Assembly: GCA_024509875.1 (NCBI GenBank)
Contig: JAMPIV010011334.1
Location: 1 to 64,000, forward strand
DNA: 64,000 nucleotides
DNA from: Oreohelix idahoensis
Lineage: Eukaryota; Mollusca; Gastropoda; Stylommatophora; Oreohelicidae
Direction of reading: 5' to 3'
Shown one piece after another: positions 1 through 11,525 of this stretch. Position numbers and translations under genes: made by a program. The notes below the pieces were generated by a model. The model ran no database searches, was not told the DNA's origin, and saw only the letters and a list, made by a program, of their open reading frames with translations. The number at the start of each line of letters is the position of its first letter. Position 1 is the first letter of the stretch.

Positions 1-40
1 GAGTGGTTTAAGTGTGTGACATTGGTGGAACTTTGGAGAT
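1..40 (+). repeat. End of an LTR and start of the leader of gypsy element E1 (tentative)
   Basis: The window opens with a sequence ending in TGACA, followed directly by TTGGTGG. LTR element B in this window has the same arrangement at 50932-50944 (GTCACA then TTTGGTGG). I infer that an LTR of the plus-strand gypsy element ends near base 20 and that its primer-binding region follows. Only the last ~20 bases of the LTR are in the window, so it cannot be compared with a partner. Confidence 0.35.
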
Positions 41-415
41 ATATCCACTGCTATCATCCACTTGGATACTCCCATCATTACGGAGAATGTCCACGCGTGA
101 ATTCTTCCTACTCCTTATTGCGGATCTTATAATCGTCGTATTCATGAGGTTAAGGAATGCAACCCGCAAACAAATTTTCTATTTGGGGAGGAACAAAATA
201 TCTCCAAACGGGTCATATGCAGGCAGTGGTAAAAAAAAAAGGTAACAAGAGCCCAAGCATCTTATTTTCCATCCTCCGACTTCATCTGATATAACAATGA
301 GTGGATAAGCCAATAACGATCACTGGTGATTTCACATGATTCGTTTGTTAAACGCCAGAGGACGTATCACTTGGTTGAAGAAATTCTTTCTTCACGCATG
401 GATTCGTTGTTTTAA

Positions 416-720
416 TCAGAATACGAAAAAACGGAGGTAGATATCACATGAAAATTCTATATTGGTACGAATGGAATTCTTTCTTCTCGCAAAGTCTAGA
501 ATTCGAAAATTCTTGTGCCTAAGTGTATGAGGGCATAAAAATTGGAATCTATCCAGATAATCCGCTATGTCGTCCTTTAAAGGATTGAAATGAGGTAATT
601 TGATCCTACTAGCAAACTCCTTTGTCGTACCCAAAGTTGCTTGATGAGCACCCATATTTGTCACTTTCAATTTCTCTAATTCCAAAGTTGCGTGTCTTTC
701 CTCATGTTCCATTTTCTTCA
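416..720 (-). pseudogene. gypsy Gag fragment, inverted relative to the adjacent pol
   Basis: The minus strand reads a charged coiled-coil-like stretch (HEERHATLELEKLKVTNMG) and then RIKLPHFNPLKDDIADYLDRFQ. This is the usual layout of a Ty3/gypsy Gag N terminus: a coil, then the start of the capsid-like domain with a YLDRF motif. The match fades below position ~540, where no further Gag is recognisable. The integrase fragment that begins at ~727 is on the plus strand, so gag and pol of what looks like one element point in opposite directions. Either a local inversion or two unrelated fragments would explain this. The product would be non-functional. Confidence 0.55.
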
Positions 721-726
721 ACATGC

Positions 727-1900
727 ACACGATTCTCAGTGTGCTGGACACATGGGTTTTTCCAGAACTAAGACTAGAGTCCTTGCGTCTTTCTGTTGGC
801 CATTTGTAAACAAGGACATACGAATTTATTGCCGATCTTGCAAAATTTGTCAAGAGGTCAAGTCTAGGGGTCCGAGACATGCTGCTCCTATTCAGGCCGC
901 AGATATTCCGATTCGGCCGTTTCAGAAATGGCAAAATACATTATTAAGTCCGTTTAAGATAAACGTCAGCCAGAGGACATCCCAATTAAATCCTTAGCTT
1001 GCGTTGAAACATAGTGCCACTCGCGATGGCCAGAGTCTATTCCACGTTAAGAGCAATATCAACTGTTCGCTATCGCAGAGATGCTCTTTGGGCTCATATT
1101 TTCTCGTCCTTGGTATTTCCCGGAGAAATTACTATCAGACCACGGGCACTCAATTAATATCGGACACTATGTCTCAGGTAATGCTAGGGCTCCTGGACAT
1201 TAAAAGGTCTCCTCAGAAGTATTTATCATCCAATGTCCAATGGTTTGGTTGAACGTCCCTTAATAGGACAAACTAAAAGAACTAACTTGGCAAGATAAAC
1301 GGAGGATCATCCTGAAGATTGGACAGGGTCCCTACCTGCAAGTTCTCTCTTTGCTTATAGAGAGGATCCTAACGAGCATACAGGATTTTAATCCTTGTGA
1401 ACTTGTCTTTGGCGCGCAAACCGCGCGGTCCTAATCGTCCTTGCTACACGATTGTGCTAACTACCGATAATATTGACGATGATAACACAATCGTCATATG
1501 AGTATGTCATTGCTCTTAGGGAAAAAAAGTATCGAATCATGCAGGTTAGCAAACTCATCATCATCCGAATTTGCAAAAGAAAAGGCTAGGCGATTTCGCT
1601 AATAAGAAAAGACGCCTACGTCAACTTTGTCCTGGAGACAAAGCGTTTGTCTTACTTCCCCTCGAGGGAGAACAGACTTCTCATTTCTTGAAAAGGGTCC
1701 ATACACTATAGTCTCTAAAATTTCTGATGTCGACTATATTGTCGATGTGGGATGGAAGTTCATAAAACCTTCCATAATAAATATGCTTACACTGAATTTA
1801 TTGAACGACCAGACAATTTACAGCCTATTTTCCAGGCGACGGATACGACTCTCCAGTCAACATGGTCATCATCTCATCCCTGTCTGTTATACAGGATGAG
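727..1900 (+). pseudogene. gypsy integrase remnant (E1)
   Basis: The region begins with an H2C2 zinc-binding domain: HDSQCAGHMG, then FCWPFVNKDI, then CRSCKICQE, all before ~860. The catalytic core is badly eroded over 1080-1430. GTQLISDTM is visible near 1150, and in another frame HPMSNGLVER near 1230, which carries the final catalytic Glu, followed by LFAYRE. At 1627-1800 the C-terminal GPY/F-like domain reads PGDKAFVLLP, GPYTIVSKIS and DYIVDVG across frames. Frame changes are frequent and no full product is possible. The RT follows at 2003 on the same strand, so integrase precedes RT, the reverse of ordinary gypsy elements and the order known in the Gmr1 group. Confidence 0.75.
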
Positions 1901-2002
1901 GAAACTATTTTTTATTTTCTGACGTTAACTTACCTCTTCCTGTGATTCCACTTATTTCTAACGGAATCATGGAATAAAAACGTATACCGTTTCTTCGCAA
2001 AT

Positions 2003-2494
2003 TTGTCTTTTGCTGAGGAACAAAGCGTCAAGTATACCTCTACGTTACAATCATATCAGGATGTCCTTACCGACATTCCTGGACACACAGATGTCATAGA
2101 ACATGACATCATACTTACTGATCGTAATACGATCAGAGTAAGACCATACCCAATACCTATTCATTTTCAAGCACAAGTCGAGAAAGAATTGGATGAAATG
2201 ATTCAACTACAAATAATTGAACCATCCACTTCAGCTTATTCTTCGTCGATAGTTATTGTTCGAAAGAAAGACTATAACATACGTCTTTGCGTTGATTATC
2301 GCAAATTAAATCAAGTTACGAAGTTCGATGCTGAACCTATGCCGTTATTAGATGATCTACTTATTAGACTTTCTAAAGCTAAATTCTTTACTAAACTAGA
2401 CTTGTCGAAAGGTTATTGGCAAGTCCCACTGACGGAACACGCCAAACCTCTCACTGCTATTTCGACACCTAGGGGTTTATTTCGAAGATATTAA
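2003..2494 (+). pseudogene. gypsy reverse transcriptase, 5' half (E1)
   Basis: This 163-codon stretch starts with the linker typical of pol upstream of RT (DVLTDIPGHTDVIEHDI). It continues through the fingers and first palm motifs: IRLCVDYRKLN, then FFTKLDLSKGYWQVPL, which holds the first catalytic Asp. It stops at RGLF, just before the region that should carry the Y/FxDD active site. Reading resumes with IKYLG at ~2495, so roughly 85 residues including YxDD are deleted. The enzyme cannot be active. It belongs to the same element as the integrase upstream and the RNase H downstream. Confidence 0.85.
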
Positions 2495-2941
2495 ATATCT
2501 CGGTTCCAGAAGACAAACAAGCAAGTACGTAGTCTCTTGGGATTAATACAATTCTATGGAAGATTCATTGATAATCTATCCTCCATTATGGCACCACTTT
2601 CAACGTTATTAAAAAAAGTTTCTCCTAATATGGTGCGTTGGTCCCAAGAATGCCAATCGTCATTGCATCAGGTTAAAAGGAATTACTCGGTTTTAGACCG
2701 TCAATTGTTGGCCTTGGTTTGGTCCATTCTTAAGCTACAAAGGTTCCTTCTAGGCGCGCATTTCATTATGGAAACCGACCAAATAGCTCTTACAGCTATG
2801 CAAAGTAAGGATTTGAAGAGCTCGAGATCTAGTCGTTATGCGATTGCTCTTCAACCTTTCCATTTCACGGTGCGAGCTATCCGTGGTTCGGATAATGTGA
2901 TGGCAGACATATTGTCTAGATGCCCACATGATTCCATTTAA
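2495..2941 (+). pseudogene. gypsy RT connection and RNase H remnant (E1)
   Basis: After a frame change the RT tail reads VRSLLGLIQFYGRFIDN and MAPLSTLLKK. A second deletion at ~2675 removes the segment that should hold the first RNase H Asp (the TDAS motif). Reading picks up at NYSVLDRQLLALVWSI, with Glu of the DRE motif changed to Gln. It continues to METDQIALTAM and DNVMADILSRCP, the usual end of a gypsy RNase H. Two separate internal deletions have therefore removed catalytic residues from both RT and RNase H. Nothing that looks like integrase follows, which supports an integrase-first order. Confidence 0.8.
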
Positions 2942-5138
2942 ATCTTGGGTCCTATATCTTCTGATACACTTTCAGACTTATGTCTGTTCTTAATATCATA
3001 ATATATATTAACACAATTGTTTCACTAGTTGGATGATGTATAATGTCTTTAATAAATTTGGTTATGTCCATCCATGATATATATCCATTAGATATGTTGA
3101 TAGCATAGCATTGTAATGCATGATATTTGTATATTGCTATAATTATAGTATTTGAAAATTGTTGATATCTATGATTGGGGTTGCCGGCAACTTAGGTTTC
3201 TTTGTTGGTACCTCCCGAGTTTGTTTTGCTTAGAGGAAATATTTTCTCTTAGGTTGGGAGATGATTTTATTCTCTCCAGACGCTTTATTTGTGCATCCAT
3301 TGTACCTGATATTAGGTTCATTCTTTCATTGGCGCATAGTTGATGCTTGTGCTATCTTGCTCATAGATATATTTTTTTTTAAATGTGTCATTTTTTTTAA
3401 CAGGGGCGGTGCAGTAATATGTTGCGGTCATTTTTGACGGAGTTTCACACGTCAATTTATTTGTCGCATTTTTTGTTCACCCTGGTCAAAGTTTGGGAAC
3501 TATGTCCTAACTTTGCGATGTCGGGTTGATTAGGGGTTATCTTCTCTTTTTGGTTCATTCATTGTGTTTGACCTTTAGGGTCAAAGGTAGACAGTCCTGG
3601 GCTATGTGCCATGCGCAGTGGAGAGCGCGAAAATTAGACTTCCGTCAGGTAGAGAGATTTGTCCTGGCTTCTGGGGATGAGAATGTCCATTGTGTTTTGG
3701 GGATGGAAAATCTTCGAAGTGACTGCGTCGTCAGTTTCCCCCCCATTGATTTCTGTACGTCAGGAAAGACGACAGTGTTGTTATAGTGTTCTGAGGATTC
3801 TTTGCAAGGTAACACCGACTTTATCATTACTATGCTTTCGGTGGCAGAATTTGTTAAAGGATTACCTAGCCGTGAGGACAGCTCACAAATCCTGTATGCA
3901 GAACTTATATTTTGTGCTCAAGATAGCTATTGAAGACTATTTGTCTTTACATGAACAGAAGTCCAGTGACGAAGTTATATATATGCTGGTATATTAATAC
4001 AAACATTATAGCAGGGTTGATGCAACCTGTTTATGAAGAGTACTCAGCTGACGTCATATTTAGGCCTGTGTAATGGCCACTATTCTACAGTATGAAAAGA
4101 AGTAACTGGCGTGTTATGCCAAGTTGAACGACGGCCCTGTTAATAGGATTACATGAGTTGTGGGCTCGTCCTTTGTATGACGGAGTTATTCAGGTATCTG
4201 ACGCGTTCCGTCAGGGATACCAAAGCGGCATTATGAACTGTACATTAAAGAACATACCACTATTGACCATGCCCACATATGTGAATGTTTACCAACTTTA
4301 GAATGCCTGTCATGTACCAAGCGATTTCAATTAACATGATGTACATGAACTTGTTCACATTGACTGTTCCTGTGTGATTCTACTGTTAGTGCTGTGAATA
4401 AATGTATGAACTGTTTCCAGTAGTCACAACCATCATTGGCTTTTGTACGAGTGTGACTGGGTGCATTGTATACCACATATGATCCTAAACACATTCGCGT
4501 TTGCACACCCATGTCTCACATCATCACCATCATCGTACAAGGACCATGTATGCTGTCAGCGTGAGTGACCCAGATCTTCACCGCACCATTACACTGTTCA
4601 GGTGATATCAACACGCATATCTGGTCAACTACACATCAACATTTGCATCACGCTAAAAAAACCAACTAACAATGACATTAGCCGGTTGTATTTAAAAGTT
4701 GTCTCATCTCAGTGAAAACATTAGTGTGGCAGGCGCATTTGTTCATAATTTGCTGTCAAAATATGTATTTGTCTTTTCACATCCATCGTTTCTAAATGTA
4801 CATGAATCAGCTTATCTGGAACATTAATTCAGATGTTGAAAGAATATGATTAGACAGCCCCACAGACCATTAATTCACACATCATAATTACAAATATTTG
4901 TAAAAAGTTAAAGTGTATTATATTTCACTTAGTGATTATTACCAGCAGAACAAAGTCTAGTAAGTTTGGCAGTACAGATGATTTAAGCAATTTGATACTG
5001 GCAAAGAGGAAGTAATATTCATTACTTGGTTCTGGTACACAAGCAACATTTGTTCACACGGTGAGAGATTATACAGAGATAGAGAGACTGTCAGTTACGA
5101 GCTCACACCTTTTCTGAGACATTCTAAAATTTCTAAGA
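2942..5138. other. No gene seen; probable 3' part of E1 and unassigned DNA
   Basis: The stretch is A/T-rich with short chance ORFs only. A purine-rich CAGGGGCGG followed by TGCAG at ~3400-3415 could be a polypurine tract next to a 3' LTR. I could not find a copy of the LTR end from bases 1-20, so this is unproven. There are TATATATA stretches near 3970. No conserved protein was recognised on either strand. Confidence 0.4.
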
Positions 5139-5240
5139 CATGGTTTCTCAACCGGGATTCCACAGAACCCTGGGGTTCCGCGAAAGATCGCAATTAAAAA
5201 ATAATAACAAACGTCGTTTTATTTCCTTTGCGCGCCGGGC
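5139..5240 (+). mobile_element. End of a hAT-type non-autonomous element (MITE-like)
   Basis: CATGGTTTCTCAACCGGG followed by AACCCTGGGGTTCCGCGAAAG resembles the terminal sequence of non-autonomous hAT elements, whose ends begin CAGTGGTTCTCAACC. Here the third base is changed. I could not place the matching opposite end, so only one end is called and the right boundary is arbitrary. Confidence 0.4.
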
Positions 5241-5524
5241 GATGTTAGCGCGCGTAGTGGTGGGCAGTGCCGAGCAGCCTCGTATTGCAGTATGCAATAA
5301 GACAGTACTTGGATAAGGTTTGAAAAAAATCAAAATGGAAGTTTTAAAAAATATATATAATAAACTGAAGTTTCTTCTACTAACACTGTTGACTTGCATT
5401 AGTTTTGATTTCCTTTGTGAAGAGGCGTAACCACAGATAAAGACTATTCTAATGAGTTGGCCAAAAAAATCCACAGAAAAAAATCGTCGCGTTGACAATT
5501 TTTATTGCATTATTATATTTACAA

Positions 5525-6405
5525 CAAATGGAGTCCAGGTGGATTCATGATCTAAGCAGTTGGATGATCTGGATTGTGCTGATGACTTGGCTCTTCTGTC
5601 CCATAACCGTAATCAGATGGCTGCGTGACAAGATTTGAAACACGCGATGTGACGAGGTCACAAGCAATTGGGTACTGAAAATACAACAAATGAAAAGACA
5701 AGAATAATGAGAATAAATGCAGGTAATGATAACAGGGTTGAACTTGAAGAAACACCAATACAAGATGTAGAGAATCATACCACATTATCTTGGCAGTTAA
5801 TATAGACAAAGTTGGGAGGGACAGACAGCAGATATCAAAATAAGAATACAAAAAGCGCAAGAGGAGCTTTCATTGCATTGGGAAATATATGGAGATCAAG
5901 AGAAATCGGATCCAACACGAAAATAAGAATCTTCAACTCAAATGTGTAGTCAGTCCTATTGTATGGCTCGGAGACATGGAGAACAACAAAGACAACAACC
6001 AAAAAGCTACAGACTTTCATAAATGGGTGCTTGCGTAGAATAGAGGGATTAAAATGGTATGATAAGTTTACCAACGTGGAACTGATGACAAGAACTAGTC
6101 AAGTGCCAGTGGAACAAGAGATGAGAAGAAGACGATGGCGATGGATAGGACACACACTGAGGAAACCTGTTTTGATAGCATTACAACGGCAGTCCTTGTT
6201 TCTGAAACCCCGAGTGTCAATAGCGGTCAGATTGGTAGACCAAGAAGCACATGAAGAAGAGAAGCTGGAAACAGTGGTGAAAATGATGAGGAGAACCGTG
6301 GAAAGAACGTGATGATGCACGTGACAGAAGGACTTGCCATGTGTTTGTTGAAGCGCCTATGCCCCTTTGGATGGAGGGTTTTATGAATGAAATGACTGAA
6401 TGAGC
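5525..6405 (+). pseudogene. 5'-truncated LINE, RT C-terminal part and tail
   Basis: The plus strand encodes the last third of a non-LTR reverse transcriptase. The active-site region is at ~5560 (LDDLDCADDLALLSH, Tyr of YADD replaced by Cys). The thumb follows with QKARGAFIALGNIWRSR, LLYGSETWRTT, TFINGCLRRIEG and WRWIGHTLRKP. Reading ends near 6370 with a DARDRRTxHVFVEAL-like tail and TGAATGAAATGACTGAATGA, a typical short-repeat LINE end. Stops at ~5550, 5615, 5640, 5800 and 5950 kill it. A second copy of the same family lies inverted at 19330-19760. It is truncated at the 5' end, as expected for target-primed reverse transcription. Confidence 0.8.
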
Positions 6406-7541
6406 TCACACACAAATGTAGATAAAAATTAATATAACCTGATTTTCTTTGAGATAATAAACACTAATAAAAGAAGAAATAAAGATCAAAAATACCAATT
6501 ATAAACAACTGCACCAGTAAAGCATTACTTGGGTAATTTATTGGTAAATAGAGAGCGAATACAAACAAGCACTGTGCTGCATGTTGGATGAAAGAATTTG
6601 CAAGAGGAAGACTAAAACTAACAAAACCAAATCATTGGATTGAAGAACGTAGCTACAACACGTTCAGGTGGTCTTTCAGACCGCACGTATAGCGCTTGAG
6701 GTGCGTCGTTAAAGCTCATATATTGCTAGAGTATACATGGTTGAAACTATTTTCCCTCATCTGCTTTCAAACCATAGAAACGTGTCTTTTAATTCTATCG
6801 TGATGTGATTCTATATTTGTACTAATTAGAAGTCCAGATGGCGCAATAACTTCGGCATTTCTCGGTCCTTTTTGTACTTGACATATACTCGGACAAAGAA
6901 GTCTTCTCCAACATATACGTATTGATTAACGCTTTTTTCAGTTGTAGTTCGTTGGCTGTTCTGATATGTGGACAAGAAGTTTTTGGATATACTCCATTGC
7001 AAAAAATTAATAGACAATTTATCAAATCATCCCAAGGCATGGACAAGTGACATGTGTCTATAATATGAACCAACGCCATGGGTCCCCACAGACCACAATT
7101 TTTATTAAGAGTAATAGGAATTTCTGTTCAGTGCGATTCAAACATGTGCCAATCTGATCGGAAGAGGTGTTTTCCTCCCTCTCGTTCAAAGTGTTTCGGC
7201 GGCCCCTTAATCTTCTGAAACCTCTTGGGAGGGGGGTGGGCACTTTGGTCAATCTGTGACTCCTCCAAGTATCAGCCTCCTGTTGTCTTGTCGCACTAGG
7301 ACTGAACTTGAACTGAAACCATTCCCACCTGTGGTTGCAGATTCCAAATTCACTCCTATTTATCTGCCCAGTGGAGGAAATTGTGAATGTAAACCTCATG
7401 TGTATGAAAATAAACTACTGTACCTTGTCACGGCGCTATGTTTACGGTCCCTCGGTTGTTACGAAATGGTCAGCTGGGCAACGCTGATGTTATGGCAACA
7501 CTGGCGGAGCTGAAATTTTGTATAGTGTTTATATTTCCTTT
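6406..7541. other. No gene seen
   Basis: Only chance ORFs of under 115 codons on either strand, none with a motif I recognise. The interval lies between a LINE 3' end and the 3' end of a mariner copy. Confidence 0.5.
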
Positions 7542-8591
7542 TCAATATAGCCACCGTCTGAATTGACACACTTCTGCCCATCTCTGCTTGACCATGAAAA
7601 GACCTTGGGAGAACAACACCCTATCTTTCAAACTAAACCAGTCATCACATGCCAGTATAACCTCTTCATCGCTGTCAAAATGATTTCCTTTTAGCTGTTT
7701 TTTTTTAAGATTTGGGAATAGAAAAAAGTCTGATGGAGCCAAATCTGGAGAATATGGTGGGTGTGGAAGAATTTCAATATTCAAATCGTTGGCTGCTAGC
7801 TGCACAAGCCGTGATTTGTGAGAGGGCGCGTTTGTCTTGAAGCAAAGGAAGATTTTGAGTGCGCGTTATCCCTCGTTTCCTGGTCACAACCTTTCTTAGT
7901 TTGGTGAGAAGATCTGCATAGTACTGTCCATTAACTGTGTTGCCACGAGGCAGATAATCTTTCAAAAGGACACCTTTGCCGTCCCAAAAAAAAAACAGTC
8001 AGCATCACTTTTCCTGCAGATTTCTGCGCTCTCGGCTTGACAGGTGTTGGGGAGCCCGGGGTTTTCCATTGCATGCTGGCAATTTTGGATTCGGGGTCAT
8101 AATGGTGTACCCAAGTCTCATCTACTGTCACCATGGTCTCCAAAAAAATTTTTTGACTGACACTTTTTTGAGCAACTGTTGACAGCAATTTACCCTCGTT
8201 TGCTTCTGTTCACGTGTCAACAGTCGCGGAACCCAGCGTGCACACACTTTTCTCATGTTCAGTCTGTTGTGTAAAAATTCTATAAACTGTTCTTTCATTT
8301 AGTTTTACTCTACTAGCTATCTCCACAATTGTCATTTTTCGATCCTGGTCAATGATTTTCTTCACTCTTGTTGCATTTTCATCGTTGCACTCTGAGGCTG
8401 GTCTACCAGATCTTGGCAGATCAGCAACATTTGAGCGGCCGCACTTAAACTGTTGAAACCAGTTTTTTACCGAAGTATATGAAGGACAAGAATCACGAAA
8501 CACTGGTTCCATCTCCCTGTGTATTTCTGTAGGTGTTTTTTCCCTGAAACATCAGAAATTTTATCACAGCTCTGGCCTCCTTCTTTTCCAT
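7542..8591 (-). pseudogene. mariner transposase, inactivated (copy 1)
   Basis: The minus strand encodes a mariner-family transposase in several frames. The start is the ATG at 8591 (MEKKEARAVIKFL). The helix-turn-helix region follows (SCPSYTSVKNWFQQFK, DLPRSGRPA, ERTVYRIF). The first catalytic Asp is in VDETWVHHYDPESK (~8110). The second is in LLQD at ~7845, where an extra base shifts the frame. The third is in the signature HPPYSPDLAPSDFF (~7740). Frameshifts also occur near 8510, 8190 and 7960. The family is about 345 residues long, so almost the full coding length is present but broken. I did not find convincing terminal inverted repeats, so the element boundaries are left open. Confidence 0.88.
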
Positions 8592-8879
8592 TGTTTTGTC
8601 AAATCTTTGGAGCAGCAGATCCGGTCAATAGGGTACATTGCGCCGTGCACCGTAGCGGGGAAAAAACCCATTGAAGAAACAAACGCGTACTTCACACATT
8701 CAGTGCAAATCTGGTGGATATTTAAAAAAAAAAAAATGGGTTTGTGCCTAATTATTAAAGGGATGTACCTGGAGAAGGTGTTGAATTATCCTATAGTCTG
8801 CCATTGTGGGATTGGTCGTACCTTGGAAGGACGAGCCTTGTTTATTATTAGAAATCCACACTACAGTGGTGTAACCAGC
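8592..8879. other. 5' side of mariner copy 1 and unassigned DNA
   Basis: This should contain the 5' untranslated end of the mariner. No perfect match to the 7500-7540 side was found by eye. A 12-base A run lies at ~8725. No coding capacity recognised. Confidence 0.35.
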
Positions 8880-9127
8880 GGATTGATATCCACAGTTAAT
8901 TTGGTTTTTTGACAGTCCCGAATTCCATAGCCCCTCGCGGTTCTTCCACAGCCAGCACGATGTCCTTTCCGCAGTTTCACTGAACCTCTTTAAGTGTTCC
9001 TGACCTTCCTTTTTCAAACCTAACAGTTTCAGTAGAATCATACACTGAGGCCTCATCTGGGGATCGAACCACAGACCACTTGGGTTAGGTGAAGCCAGTG
9101 CGCTAACCACTATGCTACCGCGGCTCC
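8880..9127 (-). repeat. tRNA-headed SINE, family S2, minus strand
   Basis: On the minus strand, from 9127, the sequence opens GGAGCCGCGGTAGCATAGTG, followed by GCGCACTGGCTT and the B-box-like GGTTCGATCCCCAGATGAG. This is a tRNA-like RNA polymerase III head of about 75 bases. The following body (down to ~8880) differs from that of family S1 at 28701, although the heads match. A head plus unrelated body is the normal SINE architecture. The left boundary is approximate and no target-site duplication was seen. Confidence 0.6.
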
Positions 9128-9345
9128 CGAGGTGGGATTTTTTTAGGCCGCCAAACGGCTTCCTTTGGATCGACACCAGCCCCACATTTGGGTAACCAGA
9201 TCAACTCTGGGAAGGGTAATGCGGGGGCCCGGCGTGATGGCTGACCACATCACCTCTAGTGTGCCGATGGTGTCCAAGAAAATATGAAGCCCCTAACACA
9301 CATAGTTCCCAATATTGCATCAATGTGCGTGGGTAGCGGGTATTC
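9128..9345 (+). repeat. SINE family S1 body, head missing
   Basis: From GAGGTGGGATTTTTTTAGGC onward this matches the body of the full-length SINE at 28701-28978: GGCCGCCAAACGGC, AACTCTGGGAAGG, GGCGTGATGGCTGACCACATC, GAGCCGATGGT-like and GTAGCGGGTATTCC. The tRNA-like head that should precede it is absent. In its place lies the head of the S2 SINE in the opposite orientation. Several one- and two-base insertions separate it from the other copy. Confidence 0.7.
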
Positions 9346-10338
9346 CATTACACTTGAGGTTGTCAGCCCACTAGAACCCTCTTGCACCTACCTCAACAGC
9401 CATGATACCCGTTGCAGTGAACCCTTCTGTGTCGCATGTCCTAGACCAGAACATTATTACTTGGCCACTTTGAAATAAGTTGTTGCACGTATAGTAATGG
9501 ATTCCAACGGGCCACTGTATCCAGCTTTATAACATTTATAATCTGGTAGCAATATTGAGTTGAATGCAAGCACTAAATCCTGGCCGATCCTTTGGGTCTT
9601 CTGATACTTTCTGAGATATGTCCCCTCGCCCAGAGTAGGTCTTAGTGCCATCTCCTAGTCATATGATAGCACAGTCAAGAAGAGATGGTAAAACTGCTAC
9701 AAGGTTTTACCCTTGGTTTTGGGATTTGTTGACTTTCCTGCTCTCCAGAAAGTATTGTATTTTCAGTGCTACGTTCCTGAATTTTGCTGTTACTGCCCTT
9801 CGCCCTTTAGCCAGTGTCTATTTTGTACAGTCCCAAGCAGCCCAGTTCATATTAGTTACTATGATGTTAGGGGCCATGCGTACAACGCCCTTAAACCTAA
9901 TGAGTGCGATCCTTGTACAGTCTTATGAGCAACGTTGGTTCAAGGTGTCCCAGCCTCTCATGTCACAGGGGGCACCTTAGAGCGCGAGCATCATCCTTTC
10001 CCCCATCTCATATGCATAGACGTGTAACGACGATGACAAGAGGTCATAACATTGATCTGAAAATGAAGCTTGAGTCTAAGAAGGTGCCATATGCCAATAT
10101 AGATCATCTTCGTTGTCAATAACCATTTGCAAGGGCCTTGTTTTGGGCCCGCTGCAGCACCGCTTTTCACATCCTCTTAACATTCTCGATCTTCTCAGAT
10201 TTACTTGAATTAGCCATGTCTCTGGGTTCCTATTTGATGCCTAGCGCCACTCTACAAAGTGCCGACAGAAGATATTTTCCTCAGTTTACATGTTGTTCTT
10301 CTTCTTCTTTGATCCATAGCCGCCGACCGTCAAAGCAG
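9346..10338. other. No gene seen
   Basis: Chance ORFs up to 111 codons on both strands. None shows a motif, codon continuity or splice context I can support. Probably old repeat DNA between a SINE and a LINE remnant. Confidence 0.4.
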
Positions 10339-10740
10339 TCAGTGGCCATCACGCCTGGTGGCGTGTTGTAGGGCAGCAACAAATTGATTCCACGTTGTTC
10401 GGTCGGACGCCATCCTTCGTACAATGCACCAACTCTGGTTCATTCTTTGCATCTCGGCTTCCACAGTTCTTCGCCAGGTTATTTTTTGTCGGCCTCTCTT
10501 TCGCTTTCCTTTGGGGGTCCATAGCATAGCTGTTCGTGTAATGGTATCAGGGTTCCTTCTAAGGACGTGGCCAACCCAACTCCAGCGTCTGCCAGCTATG
10601 ATGGTGTGCATGTCCTCCTGGTTACTCCGAATAAGTAGTTCTTGGTTGCTGAGTTTTTTGATCGGGTTAAGTGTGAGGATATTGGTGTGTTTTGGGCCAA
10701 AAGATTCGGAGAATTTTCCTTAGGCAGATTGTGTGGAAGG
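10339..10740 (-). pseudogene. LINE RT C-terminal fragment
   Basis: The minus strand reads the conserved tail of a non-LTR pol. It has LRKILRIFWP near 10710 in one frame, then IIAGRRWSWVGHVLRRNPD, KGKRKRGRQKITWRR and MASDRTTWNQFVAAL, ending at ~10350. This tail (GHVLRR, KGKR.RGRP..TWRR, DR..W) is diagnostic of LINEs related to those at 5525 and 19330, but it is a different family. The fragment is 5'-truncated and contains at least one frame change. Confidence 0.75.
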
Positions 10741-11351
10741 AGGACAGTTTCGACAATTTCCTTCTCTGTTTCATTGGAGGAACTCTTTTTCCACACAAAG
10801 AAGTGCACACAAGAAGACAATTACGCCCTTGGATGAGCCATATTGATATTGATCAATTCTTACAAACACAGTCCAACTGAAAAGATACTGCGAATAACTT
10901 GCTCACTCACTCTGTTGATCCATTCGAACACCATCCATAAAGTTCGAATTTGCTCATACCGACCCAGCTAGACAATACAATAAAAATCCTTAGTTGCTAC
11001 GTCCCAACAAAAGCGCGCGTCACATGCCAACCACGCAACTGGAAACATTAACATCGACGTCTTTTGTGAGCACCACACCTTGGTCTAATATAAGACCCAC
11101 GTGTAGTTTGCGCAAAAATAGTCGTAACATTGACATTCAATGGTTGTCTTTTTGGAATTTGGTAGGAAAGGACGAACTTAACGTGTGTCCAAACAAGAGC
11201 GTTAGTGAGACTGGCCATTTCTTTAAAAGACAAGCCTATTGCTTGTATTTCGGCCTTTAATTTGGTGTCTAAAACTTGCTGAGATAGGAAAGTTATATTA
11301 GTTGATTGCGTCTTTAAAACTGTCTGGGTCGTCCCACGGGTCCTATACCAT
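10741..11351. other. No gene seen
   Basis: Short chance ORFs only. No motif, repeat or RNA structure recognised. Confidence 0.4.
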
Positions 11352-11525
11352 AGTTGTGTGAGTGTCATGAGAATGACCTTAGCCAATAATGCACTTTATT
11401 GGGGGTGCAAAATTGGCTCAGCGTCCATTTACGATGTACTGTCACAGTAAAAGGCATGGCGATGCGCCGTCCTGGTTGGTCCTAGCTAGGTTCGATTCCC
11501 GGTAAGTCCTATCACTAATATTTTT
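11352..11525 (+). repeat. SINE-like repeat, family S3, copy 1
   Basis: Shares with 12132-12275 the order TGTCATGA.AATGACC, then GGCGATG.GC, then TAGGTTCGATTCCCGGTAAG and CCT.TCAC. The GGTTCGATTCC is a good RNA polymerase III B-box. The two copies are in the same orientation about 780 bases apart, with clear divergence. A tRNA-related SINE is the simplest reading. A T run follows at 11521. Confidence 0.55.

Noticed and set aside
12..245. 77-codon ORF at the window start
   Set aside because: Overlaps the presumed leader of gypsy E1 and has no motif.
9645..9980. 111-codon ORF
   Set aside because: No recognisable motif; overlapping frames are equally open.
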